Of a stretch of 64,000 nt of DNA, positions 7,263 through 14,869 are shown one piece after another; position 1 is the stretch's first letter; each line of letters starts with the position of its first letter. A program made the translations under genes and the position numbers. The notes beneath the pieces are model-generated. The model searched no databases. It had not been told where the DNA came from and saw only the letters and a program-made list of their open reading frames with translations. The stretch spans positions 496,001 to 560,000 of the forward strand of contig NZ_CP020918.1 of assembly GCF_003076455.1 (NCBI RefSeq), given 5' to 3'. The DNA comes from Flavobacterium faecale (GTDB lineage: Bacteria > Bacteroidota > Bacteroidia > Flavobacteriales > Flavobacteriaceae).

Positions 7263-8147
7263 TTACGACTTCAAAGAGTTATATAATATTTCTGATTTAC
7301 TATTGTACCTATTAAAAACCTTCAATTTATCAAGTGAAATTTCATAATCATCAACTAAAAACTCACGAAATTCAAGTTCTTTAACAGCTTTGTGAATTAG
7401 TTTATCCTCGGACATTTTTCTAAAAATAAAACTGTAATCCGCTAATATTGTTCTTTCATTAATACAGAGTTTTTCCTTTACTAATTCAAAAAAAGTGAAT
7501 GCGGAATCATTTATAAAGATTCTTGAATTACTTTTTTTTAATTCTTTTGAGTTCTCTTCTGCTAAATTTACAGAAATTTGCATTTTGTTATTAAAATCAA
7601 CCTTATCAAAGCCTTTCAAATAACCGCCATACAAATCAAAAATTGTATTATACGTTTTTATATATCCGTTTTTTAGATAAATCAGTTTTGGATATAATTT
7701 GGGGTTTTCAATTTCTGTACAATTATCAGATTCTTTAATATGAGTGACTAATATTAATAAAAATTGTTTTAGTACAGTTTTTTTTTCTTTTTTACCTAAA
7801 TCATTTTTTGAAAATAACGTAGCAAAGTTAGCAACTATATATTCCAAAATATTATTATTATTACTAATATACCCAGAACCTGTACACTCAAATTTAAACA
7901 TTCTTTCGTAAAAAGTTTCAAAATTATAGGGGCTTCCACTTTTACTATAATTTTCGGGTGTACCAATTAGAACTTCTTTTCCATCAATAAAATCGTGAAA
8001 ATTTGTATGATTAATAACGCATTTAAGTTCCTTCATGTCAGAAATAAATTTATCAAACAAAAATTTTAAACCTCCATAACCACCTTTTATATTTAAGGTT
8101 GTCTTTTCTATGAAATCATAAGCCAGATTATATTTTTCTATAGACAT
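7263..8147 (-). CDS. Unknown element protein, 294 aa
   Basis: The ATG at 8147 is chosen over a TTG at 8174. The protein is soluble-looking, Lys/Asn/Phe-rich, with no signal peptide, transmembrane segment or known catalytic motif that I can see. The N-terminal half contains a glycine cluster (NIKGGYGGLKFLFDKF), and the C-terminal ~90 residues look helical (KMSEDKLIHKAVKELEFREF). It is transcribed toward the HTH gene, 108 bases away, and is the first gene of the minus-strand module of the element. It could be a regulator of excision, a replication accessory protein or a cargo defence gene. None of these is supported by a motif. Confidence 0.5.
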   Translation of the reverse strand: MSIEKYNLAYDFIEKTTLNIKGGYGGLKFLFDKFISDMKELKCVINHTNFHDFIDGKEVLIGTPENYSKSGSPYNFETFYERMFKFECTGSGYISNNNNILEYIVANFATLFSKNDLGKKEKKTVLKQFLLILVTHIKESDNCTEIENPKLYPKLIYLKNGYIKTYNTIFDLYGGYLKGFDKVDFNNKMQISVNLAEENSKELKKSNSRIFINDSAFTFFELVKEKLCINERTILADYSFIFRKMSEDKLIHKAVKELEFREFLVDDYEISLDKLKVFNRYNSKSEILYNSLKS

Positions 8148-8569
8148 AAATTGTTGTTTTTGTTTAAAATTCAATTACACTTACCTTTTAAAACAGTCAT
8201 CAATAGATAACAAAATCAATACTTTTTATTTTTAATATTAACCTTTTAAAAGAAAATGACAGATTAACTACGTTCTATTTATATACATATTAATTTAATC
8301 GTATTTAAGTATGGTAAATAGACCGCACTTTACTTAATAATAATAAAAAAAAACCGCTTAAATAGTTCACTAAAAATACTAAAAATCTACTTACGGACAA
8401 TCATCCATTTAGTCCTATAAGTTATAGTCTAGCAAAATAAAGCTTTTTTGTAGTTTCCCCTATCTTGGTTTATCTCATTTAATATTCAAAGATAAATCCT
8501 AATTCTAAAAGATTTGAATTATATTAATTTACATTAAAACAAGTTCCTTTAGGTTTAGCATTGTAAAAC
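8148..8569. other. Non-coding right-end region of the element
   Basis: About 420 AT-rich bases with no credible gene. It holds a small palindrome CTATA-AGT-TATAG (8415-8427) and an inverted copy of the arm-repeat core (ATAGGGGAA on the minus strand, 8455-8463). It probably contains the promoter of the 294-aa protein and integrase/excisionase binding sites, but no -7 box matching TAnnTTTG is evident on the minus strand. Confidence 0.4.
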
Positions 8570-8589
8570 AGGGTGTTTATTAGGGGAAT
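8570..8589 (+). repeat. Arm-type direct repeat, right copy
   Basis: It matches 2922-2941 at 18 of 20 positions in the same orientation; the two differences are adjacent (GT for AC). It ends 57 bases before the right attachment core. Confidence 0.55.
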
Positions 8590-8601
8590 ATTGAAAACAA
8601 A

Positions 8602-8640
8602 AAAGACTTAAAAAACTGATTAACAGCTAATTAAGTCTTT
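8602..8640 (-). terminator. tRNA-Leu terminator supplied by the element
   Basis: AAAGACTTAA (8602-8611) and TTAAGTCTTT (8631-8640) form a stem; read on the minus strand it is followed by a T-rich tail. It lies seven bases beyond the 3' end of tRNA-Leu, inside the element, and so replaces the original terminator that was carried to the far side (2745-2772). Confidence 0.7.
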
Positions 8641-8646
8641 AAGTAT

Positions 8647-8661
8647 GTGCGGATAATAGGA
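8647..8661. repeat. Proximal attachment core in the tRNA 3' end
   Basis: It is the identical 15-bp partner of 2779-2793. It covers the discriminator base, the 3' acceptor strand and the start of the T-arm of tRNA-Leu, the usual target for tyrosine integrases. Confidence 0.85.
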
Positions 8662-8729
8662 CTCGAACCTACACGCCTTGCGGCACCAGATCCTAAGTCT
8701 GGCATGTCTACCAATTTCACCATATCCGC
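8648..8729 (-). tRNA. tRNA-Leu(UAG)
   Basis: An 82-nt tRNA on the minus strand. The acceptor stem is GCGGATA/TATCCGC, the anticodon stem CCAGA/TCTGG with loop CTTAGGA gives anticodon UAG, there is a long class II variable arm, and the T-loop is GGTTCGAGTCC. CCA is not encoded. The anticodon and long variable arm identify it as leucine for CUN codons. The gene is intact although its 3' end is the integration site of the neighbouring element. Confidence 0.97.
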
Positions 8730-8809
8730 GTGCAATTGTGGGTGCAAATATAAACATTGTTTTGGATATTCAAAGCATTTTTTAAAAAAATTTATTTATC
8801 ATTTTTTTG

Positions 8810-8817
8810 TATTTTTG
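8810..8817 (+). promoter_or_regulatory. -7 element of the dipeptidase gene
   Basis: TATTTTTG is a full TAnnTTTG match and lies 24 bases before the ATG at 8842. Confidence 0.55.
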
Positions 8818-8841
8818 AAAGTACTAAAAGTTTACAAATAA

Positions 8842-10230
8842 ATGGACAATATAAAGCATTACATCAACGAAAATAAAGATCGTTTCATCAACGAATTAAT
8901 AGAACTTCTCAAAATTCCATCGGTAAGCGCAGATGCTGCGTACTCACAGGATGTTATTGACACCTCTGAAGCTGTAAAAAAGAGCTTGGAAGAAGCAGGT
9001 TGCGACTTAGTCGAAATATGCGAAACAGACGGCTACCCAATTGTATATGGTCACAAATTAATTGACCCTGCCCTTCCAACGGTCCTTGTATATGGGCATT
9101 ATGACGTGCAACCCTCAGACCCGATTGAACTGTGGACTTCTCCTCCATTTGAACCTGTTATCAAAACAACTGACATTCATCCAGAAGGCGCTATTTTTGC
9201 GCGTGGAGCATGTGATGACAAAGGACAAATGTACATGCACGTAAAAGCTTTTGAATATATGATCAAAAACGACTGCTTACCGTGCAACGTTAAATTCATG
9301 ATCGAAGGTGAAGAAGAAGTAGGTAGCGTCAACCTTAAGACTTTTGTCGAAAATAATACCGAAAAACTGAAAAATGACGTAATTCTTATTTCAGACACCG
9401 GAATGATTTCAAACCAACAACCTTCAATTACAACTGGTTTACGCGGATTGAGCTATGTAGAAGTAGAAGTTACGGGTCCTAATCGCGATTTACACTCTGG
9501 ATTATATGGTGGTGCAGTAGCTAACCCAATCAATATTCTCTCTAAAATGATTGCTTCGTTACATGACGAAAACAATCACATAACCATTCCTGGATTTTAT
9601 GACAATGTTGAAGAGCTATCGACTGAAGAAAGAGCCGAAATGGCCAAAGCCCCTTTTAGCTTAGAAAATTATAAAAAAGCATTAAATCTTAACGATATCT
9701 ATGGCGAGGCTGGATATACTACCAACGAGCGTAACTCTATACGCCCAACACTTGATGTGAACGGAATTTGGGGTGGCTATACAGGCGAAGGTGCAAAAAC
9801 AGTCATTGCTAGCAAGGCATTTGCAAAAATATCAATGCGTTTAGTACCCAACCAAGACTGGGAGGAAATCACTGATTTGTTTACAAAACATTTTACAGCC
9901 ATTGCTCCAGCGGGTGTAACAGTTGTAGTCAAACCACATCATGGAGGTCAAGGATATGTAACACCAATCGACAGTATTGGATACAAAGCAGCCAACATGG
10001 CGTATACAGAAACTTTCGGTATACCTGCCATACCGGTTCGATCAGGAGGAAGTATTCCGATTGTAGCTTTATTCGAAAAGGAGTTAAAAAGCAAAACGAT
10101 CTTAATGGGATTTGGATTGGACAGCGATGCTATTCACTCACCAAATGAACATTTCGGAATATTTAATTATTTAAAAGGAATAGAAACTATTCCGTTATTT
10201 TATAAATATTTTGTGGAATTATCAAAATAG
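8842..10230 (+). CDS. M20 family dipeptidase
   Basis: A 462-residue cytosolic metallopeptidase of the M20 (carnosinase/DUG1-like) family that hydrolyses dipeptides with two metal ions. Visible residues are His86 and Asp88 in VYGHYDVQP, the bridging Asp125 in RGACDDKG, the general base Glu158 and ligand Glu159 in EGEEEVGS, and the lid-domain His218 in DLHSG. A late His lies in DAIHSPNEH. Length and domain order (catalytic, dimerisation insert, catalytic) are normal for the family. It has its own -7 element and a strong terminator, so it is monocistronic. There is no signal peptide. Confidence 0.95.
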   Translation: MDNIKHYINENKDRFINELIELLKIPSVSADAAYSQDVIDTSEAVKKSLEEAGCDLVEICETDGYPIVYGHKLIDPALPTVLVYGHYDVQPSDPIELWTSPPFEPVIKTTDIHPEGAIFARGACDDKGQMYMHVKAFEYMIKNDCLPCNVKFMIEGEEEVGSVNLKTFVENNTEKLKNDVILISDTGMISNQQPSITTGLRGLSYVEVEVTGPNRDLHSGLYGGAVANPINILSKMIASLHDENNHITIPGFYDNVEELSTEERAEMAKAPFSLENYKKALNLNDIYGEAGYTTNERNSIRPTLDVNGIWGGYTGEGAKTVIASKAFAKISMRLVPNQDWEEITDLFTKHFTAIAPAGVTVVVKPHHGGQGYVTPIDSIGYKAANMAYTETFGIPAIPVRSGGSIPIVALFEKELKSKTILMGFGLDSDAIHSPNEHFGIFNYLKGIETIPLFYKYFVELSK

Positions 10231-10240
10231 TCTCAAGCAA

Positions 10241-10272
10241 AAAAGTCCGTTACCAACAGTAACGGACTTTTT
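10241..10272. terminator. Strong bidirectional terminator
   Basis: AAAAGTCCGTTAC pairs with GTAACGGACTTTT (loop CAACA) and is flanked by A- and T-runs. It closes the dipeptidase gene and can also stop the leftward glycan operon. Confidence 0.9.
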
Positions 10273-10456
10273 TTTCGGGTTTTCTGTGTTGATTTATTGT
10301 GCTATCTTTTATTAATACTAATTCAGAAAAAGAAGCAACTTTAGAAAATGTTGACAATGCAGTTGCAAACATATTTCCTTTTAACAAACCACCATCAAAA
10401 CAATAGAAAATCAATAATTCGTAAGAAAAAAAGCGTGGAAAGAATTAACCAACCTT

Positions 10457-11287
10457 TTATAATAACTTTTTACGCCCAAGTAGCACTTTTCTTTTGAATA
10501 CTTCAAAACTATCACCTCCCCTAATATCAATGCGCTGAATTTGATATTTATTTCGAAAAGGAAAAACATTTATCCTGTTCCCGATTCGTAAACCGTATCT
10601 AATTCCGTATTTCTTCAACAATTCAAACAAAGCTTTTTGCTTTGCATCTTTCTTTCGATAATAACCTCCATAGGTGTAGGCAAGCGCAGGAAAAACTTTC
10701 AACTTCTCATGAGCAATCACCTTTTGACAAAGTTTTAAATCTTCTTCGATTTCCTCTAACGTAAGCATCGCATAATTATCATGTTTGTAGGTATGATACC
10801 CTAGCTCAATATGTGAACCAATTTCTTCTAGTTGCGTTCTATCCATCAAACGCATATTGTCATTTTTAGAAATAAACTCACCTCCCCAATCAATTTTTTG
10901 ACCAATCTTACCTAAAACAACAAAAAGAACTGCCTTAAAATCATATGCTTTTAAGATGGGATATAAGACCGTATAATTATCCAAAAAGCCATCGTCAAAA
11001 GTCAGAACAATTGATTTTTGTGGCAATGGGATATTATTCTCTTGATGAGCCTCAACCTCTGACAACCACATTGTGTGGTACTTATTCATTTTCAAAAAAT
11101 CAAATTGAGCAATTAAGGATTCTTTTTTAATTGTAATTTGATCGTAAAAACCGTTAGTAGAAATTGAATGATATTCTAAAATTCGTAATTTATTTTTCGC
11201 TAAATAAAATAATTTGAATTGAAAATGCATCACTAATAAAACTAGGAGCATTAAAAAAACAAAAAAGCCAACCAAAATATACACCAT
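10457..11287 (-). CDS. Polysaccharide deacetylase (CE4, NodB-like)
   Basis: A 276-residue membrane-anchored carbohydrate esterase family 4 protein that removes N- or O-acetyl groups from a glycan. An N-terminal transmembrane helix spans residues 3-20. The NodB domain starts near residue 90 with TFDDG at 96-100 (catalytic base Asp98 and metal ligand Asp99), and the two metal-binding histidines are in GYHTYKH (165 and 169). It follows a GT4 gene by nine bases on the same strand, so they form an operon. The pair probably builds or trims a surface glycan. The substrate cannot be read from sequence. Confidence 0.88.
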   Translation of the reverse strand: MVYILVGFFVFLMLLVLLVMHFQFKLFYLAKNKLRILEYHSISTNGFYDQITIKKESLIAQFDFLKMNKYHTMWLSEVEAHQENNIPLPQKSIVLTFDDGFLDNYTVLYPILKAYDFKAVLFVVLGKIGQKIDWGGEFISKNDNMRLMDRTQLEEIGSHIELGYHTYKHDNYAMLTLEEIEEDLKLCQKVIAHEKLKVFPALAYTYGGYYRKKDAKQKALFELLKKYGIRYGLRIGNRINVFPFRNKYQIQRIDIRGGDSFEVFKRKVLLGRKKLL

Positions 11288-11296
11288 TCTTATTTT

Positions 11297-12415
11297 CTAT
11301 ATTAAGCTATATTCTTCATCAACAACCTGAGACAATACAGCATTTATTTTGTGACCAATAACAATCCTAGAAGCTGTTCTCATTAAAAAGTCATAACCAT
11401 TGTCAACACATTTATTCAATGTAATTGGGCAATTTAAAAACACTTCTACTTTATCAGCAAAATCTATTGCATTACCTGCCTCTGCCAACAATCCAGTTAC
11501 ATTATCTTGTAAAACAGTAGGGACTCCTCCTGCTCTCGCAGCTACAACAGGAACTTTGCAAGCATAGCTCTCGAGAATTACTCCACCTGTAGCTTCATTA
11601 TTAGAGGTAAACAAAAATAGATCAAATTCAGGAATACATTGTTGTACGTCTGTACGAAAACCAGCAAAAATAATTTCGTTTTGCAAACCTTTGGATTTTA
11701 CGTACTCTTTAATCTCATTTTCGAGACCACCTTCACCAATTAAAACATACTTAGCCTTCACTCCTCTTTTATACAATTCTGCTACAGTATCAACCCAAGT
11801 ATAATGATCCTTTACTTTACAAAAAGCAGAAACATTACCAATAATTTTATATCCCTGCGGAATACTAAATTCACGGTGTAAAAAACCATTTTTTTTATGC
11901 AAACAAAATTTGTCTGTATCTACTACACTACCTACAACCACCATTTTTTGATGATTTTTGATTGTAGCTTTCAAAATATCAACAACTGGGTCTGACACGC
12001 AAATAATTTTTTTGATGCCTTTATAATTATATTTAAATTTTCTGAAAAAATTGGTACCTACATTCTTGATTAATGTCCTAAAAAGCACTAGCGGAATCTT
12101 TAACCCACAAAACATACTACTAACCACCCCAATTGTGTGTGATTTACTATTATGAAGCAAAACCAAATCTGACTTATTATGATCAGCTATATTTTTTAAT
12201 TCTTTTGCGATCTTAATGCTGTATTCCGATTTATACTGCACTCCAATTACATTCAAATTTCTTTGGGTAGCTATTTCGAATATCTTGGAACCAATAGGAC
12301 ATACAATTAATTGTTTTTGAACCAATTTATTATCTTCTAAAGATTCATAAATATCAATAATCATTTGTTCGTGTCCTCTCCAAACGGTCGAGCAAGTAAA
12401 ATGTAGTAAGTTCAT
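11297..12415 (-). CDS. GT4 family glycosyltransferase
   Basis: A 372-residue GT-B fold retaining glycosyltransferase. The C-terminal domain contains the nucleotide-sugar binding EX7E motif in NNEATGGVILESYA, then VPVVAARAGGVPTVL. The linker GNVSAFCKVKDHYTWVDTV and the LIGEGGLENEIK segment are typical GT4 landmarks. There is no signal peptide or transmembrane segment, so it works at the cytosolic membrane face. It heads an operon with the downstream deacetylase. A striking array of direct repeats lies upstream of its start, suggesting regulated expression. Confidence 0.9.
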   Translation of the reverse strand: MNLLHFTCSTVWRGHEQMIIDIYESLEDNKLVQKQLIVCPIGSKIFEIATQRNLNVIGVQYKSEYSIKIAKELKNIADHNKSDLVLLHNSKSHTIGVVSSMFCGLKIPLVLFRTLIKNVGTNFFRKFKYNYKGIKKIICVSDPVVDILKATIKNHQKMVVVGSVVDTDKFCLHKKNGFLHREFSIPQGYKIIGNVSAFCKVKDHYTWVDTVAELYKRGVKAKYVLIGEGGLENEIKEYVKSKGLQNEIIFAGFRTDVQQCIPEFDLFLFTSNNEATGGVILESYACKVPVVAARAGGVPTVLQDNVTGLLAEAGNAIDFADKVEVFLNCPITLNKCVDNGYDFLMRTASRIVIGHKINAVLSQVVDEEYSLI

Positions 12416-12459
12416 AATTGAAGATTTGATACGAATATATCTTTCCTCTTTTGAATTGA

Positions 12460-12509
12460 CCTTAAAATTGACCTTAAAAACACCTTAAAACTATCTTAAG
12501 AAACCTTAA
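12460..12509 (-). repeat. Phased TTAAGG repeats upstream of GT4 gene
   Basis: On the minus strand TTAAGG occurs at 12504-12509, 12483-12488, 12472-12477 and 12460-12465, with a variant TTAAGA at 12494-12499. The start-to-start spacings are 10, 11, 11 and 12 bases, close to one helical turn. The array ends 45 bases before the ATG of the GT4 gene. OmpR/PhoB-family regulators bind such tandem half-sites. The rest of the 12416-12760 gap shows nothing I can name. Confidence 0.5.
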
Positions 12510-12760
12510 TCGCCCTACTAAACAAGAGTAAAGACTAGGAAAACCGAATAAAAAAGACAAATAAAACATCCGAATCAAAACCAATATTAACGTTTTTTAC
12601 ACAGATATACCTTATAATTAAAAATTACCCATACTTTGCAAATTAGAAATAAGTCGCTTTACATCACTATCAAAAGCGGTTTTCGATAAAAAAGAAAAAA
12701 ATAAGATCAAAACACCACAGCCTCTAAATCATCAGAACCGATAATAAACCAAAAAAAATG

Positions 12761-14095
12761 TTAAGAATAAATTTCTTCGAATACCACACCATGCTTTTCT
12801 AGTTCCTTCAGAATAGGTTCGTAAATATTTTTATGAATAGGCAATTGCACGCCGTACGTATTTATTTTGCCGTTTAGAATTAGTAAACTTGTCATTGCAA
12901 CAGGCAAACCTACCGTTTTCGCCATGGCAGTATACGTTTGATCTTCACCAATGCAAACCATTTTTGAATCAATTTGTTTGTCTTTCCCATTGATTTGATA
13001 ACCAAATTCATGACACATTACAATCATGTCTTTGTCTGTAGGTTGTAAAAACCAACTTTCGGTCAAGATCTTCTCAAGGATTTCTGCTGGACTTGCCTGT
13101 ACCAACCCAACAATTTTAGTAGAACTGAATAAATCTAATTCAGCTATTTTTTCGAAAATGGCAGCTTTTTGATCGGCTTCCAAAAATCTTTTTAATTTAC
13201 TTTCAACAGAGAGTACGTTATCAAAAGGCAAAAAGCTATTCAGAAATTCACGATAAGTCATTGTAGCCGTGGTTTCCATTTTGTAACTATCATCGGTCAT
13301 GCCGAGTTGAACAAAAACATTCCAAGCAGCAGAGAATCCTATATTCCGAATGGTACCACGATACATGGTTTCTGCCTCATCAATACCATAAATTGACTTG
13401 TACTTCATTGCATCTCGATTAGCGTACGCCTCAAAATCTCCAAAACCATTTACATTTATTTTTTCGGCACGTCGAAATAAATTGACATACGGAATGTACT
13501 TGAACTGACCTTTTTCTAGATACTTTGCAACTCCACCTTGGCCCGCCAAAACCACATTACGAGGAGCCCAAGTAAACTTATATTCCCATAAGTTAGTATT
13601 AGATTCTGGTGCAACAAGCCCACCACAATACGATTTAAAGGATTTAATGACACCACCCTGCTGCTTTATCTCATCAATTACTTTCATCGCACTCATGTGA
13701 TCAATGCCGGGATCAAGTCCCACTTCATTCATAAAAACCAACTCATTTGCTTTGGCCTCATCATCAAGTGCCTGCATCTGCTCACTTATATAGGAGGCAG
13801 TAACCATATGTTTCTTAAATCGAATGCAGTCCTTTGCTACTTCAATATGTAAATGCGCAGGCAACATTGAAATTACTAAGTCTGAAGATGCAACCGTTTT
13901 ATTCCGTTGTTGCTCATTTAAAATATCAAGAGCAATTGCAGTCGCATTGGGATGATTATTTGTCTTTCTATCGGCCAACTCCAACGAAATATCCGCAATA
14001 AGCAGATGCAAATCCTCTTCGGAAGATTTATCCAAAAGGTATTTAATCAACGAAGATGCAGATCGACCCGCTCCAATTATCAAAATATTTCTCAT
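12761..14095 (-). CDS. Saccharopine dehydrogenase family protein
   Basis: A 444-residue NAD(P)-dependent oxidoreductase. The ATG at 14095 is preferred to a TTG at 14128 because AAGGAAGG lies just upstream and the Rossmann motif then starts at once (NILIIGAGRSASSLIKYLL). The segment MNEVGLDPGIDHMSAMKVID closely resembles the active-site region of LYS9-type saccharopine reductases. In bacteria such proteins serve lysine metabolism or related condensations such as carboxynorspermidine formation. Neighbours give no pathway clue, since the gene stands alone between long gaps. A TAnnTTTG box lies ~105 bases upstream. Confidence 0.85.
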   Translation of the reverse strand: MRNILIIGAGRSASSLIKYLLDKSSEEDLHLLIADISLELADRKTNNHPNATAIALDILNEQQRNKTVASSDLVISMLPAHLHIEVAKDCIRFKKHMVTASYISEQMQALDDEAKANELVFMNEVGLDPGIDHMSAMKVIDEIKQQGGVIKSFKSYCGGLVAPESNTNLWEYKFTWAPRNVVLAGQGGVAKYLEKGQFKYIPYVNLFRRAEKINVNGFGDFEAYANRDAMKYKSIYGIDEAETMYRGTIRNIGFSAAWNVFVQLGMTDDSYKMETTATMTYREFLNSFLPFDNVLSVESKLKRFLEADQKAAIFEKIAELDLFSSTKIVGLVQASPAEILEKILTESWFLQPTDKDMIVMCHEFGYQINGKDKQIDSKMVCIGEDQTYTAMAKTVGLPVAMTSLLILNGKINTYGVQLPIHKNIYEPILKELEKHGVVFEEIYS

Positions 14096-14198
14096 AATGA
14101 TTCCTTCCTTATTAATGTTAGTTTCCAACTAGTATACTTGATAGACTTGAGTAGATTTAGATAAAAAATACAGTTTAAAATAGTAAGCCCTACTAAAT

Positions 14199-14206
14199 CA
14201 AATTTA
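14199..14206 (-). promoter_or_regulatory. -7 element of the saccharopine dehydrogenase gene
   Basis: Read on the minus strand this is TAAATTTG, matching TAnnTTTG, about 104 bases before the ATG at 14095. A TTG lies upstream, but at 14 rather than 17-19 bases. Confidence 0.4.
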
Positions 14207-14365
14207 CAAAATGCTACCTTCAAATGGTCATTTTAAACAATGAATAAAAAAGTGTTACTGCATCTATTGAACAACATCTATCTTTTACACTCGAAAAAGA
14301 CTTTCATAGCGGCTAGCGTCAGCCCAAATTAATGTTAAATCAAAAGAAAATAGTAACCTTTGACG

Positions 14366-14394
14366 TTGTTATATATCGATATGCTTTATTTTTG
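14366..14394 (+). promoter_or_regulatory. Complete Bacteroidota promoter
   Basis: TTG at 14366-14368, an 18-base spacer and TATTTTTG at 14387-14394 form a textbook -33/-7 promoter for the DUF423 gene. The -7 box ends 22 bases before the chosen ATG, which supports that start. Confidence 0.7.
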
Positions 14395-14416
14395 TATTCT
14401 CTTAAAAAAGATTAAA

Positions 14417-14797
14417 ATGGACAAAAAGATTACCTACACAGGAGCGTTAATGGGAATGATTGCAATTATTTTTGGTGCCTTTGGTGCGCACGCTTTAAAG
14501 AAAATATTGACTCCAGATCTACTAGCTACCTTTGAAACTGGCGTACGTTATCAAATGTATCAAGCTTTTTTCTTACTCTTGCTCCCCACTTTCAAACAAC
14601 TTAGCGACAAAACCAAAAACAGTATCTATTATCTTATTGTCATTGGCGTAATTCTATTTTCAGGTTCGATATACGGCCTAGCTACCAACTACTCAACCCC
14701 ATTTGACTTTAAAACAATTGGCTTTATTACACCAATTGGAGGACTACTAATTATCATTGGTTGGGGGATATTATTTTACAGATATTTAAAAATATAA
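14417..14797 (+). CDS. DUF423 family inner membrane protein
   Basis: A 126-residue integral membrane protein with four hydrophobic segments. The N-terminal GALMGMIAIIFGAFGAHALKK, the ETGVRYQMYQAF segment and the GSIYGLA segment are typical of the DUF423 (YgdD-like) family. The ATG at 14417 is chosen because the promoter ends at 14394 and this start gives the normal family length. It is a single gene between a divergent dehydrogenase gene and pckA. Its biochemical role is unknown. Confidence 0.85.
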   Translation: MDKKITYTGALMGMIAIIFGAFGAHALKKILTPDLLATFETGVRYQMYQAFFLLLLPTFKQLSDKTKNSIYYLIVIGVILFSGSIYGLATNYSTPFDFKTIGFITPIGGLLIIIGWGILFYRYLKI

Positions 14798-14830
14798 AAT
14801 TTTAACGCTATTTTGTTATATTTAGTTACC

Positions 14831-14858
14831 TTTAGTGTACACAAACTTAAACACTAAA
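14831..14858. promoter_or_regulatory. Inverted repeat in the pckA leader
   Basis: TTTAGTGT (14831-14838) and ACACTAAA (14851-14858) are perfect complements separated by 12 bases and end 11 bases before the pckA ATG. It may be an operator or a leader hairpin at the ribosome binding region. TACCTTTA nearby (14827-14834) is a near match to the -7 consensus. Confidence 0.4.
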
Positions 14859-14869
14859 TTACACTATTT

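Larger units (their letters stand above)
2779..8661. mobile_element. tRNA-Leu integrated element (~5.87 kb)
   Basis: The unit is bounded by 15-bp direct repeats, one of them the 3' end of tRNA-Leu(UAG). It starts with a tyrosine integrase reading inward and carries two small plus-strand genes. On the minus strand lie a polymerase-like gene, an excisionase-like HTH gene and an unknown gene. Near both ends lie 20-bp direct repeats matching at 18 positions, plus an inverted partial copy, which would suit integrase arm sites. There are no conjugation, relaxase, capsid or terminase genes. It is therefore either a small mobilisable or satellite-like element, or a plasmid-like integrative element with its own replication polymerase. 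Confidence 0.85.

Noticed and set aside
8647..8841. Plus-strand reading frame of 64 codons
   Set aside because: It runs antisense through tRNA-Leu(UAG) and into the dipeptidase promoter; no protein features.
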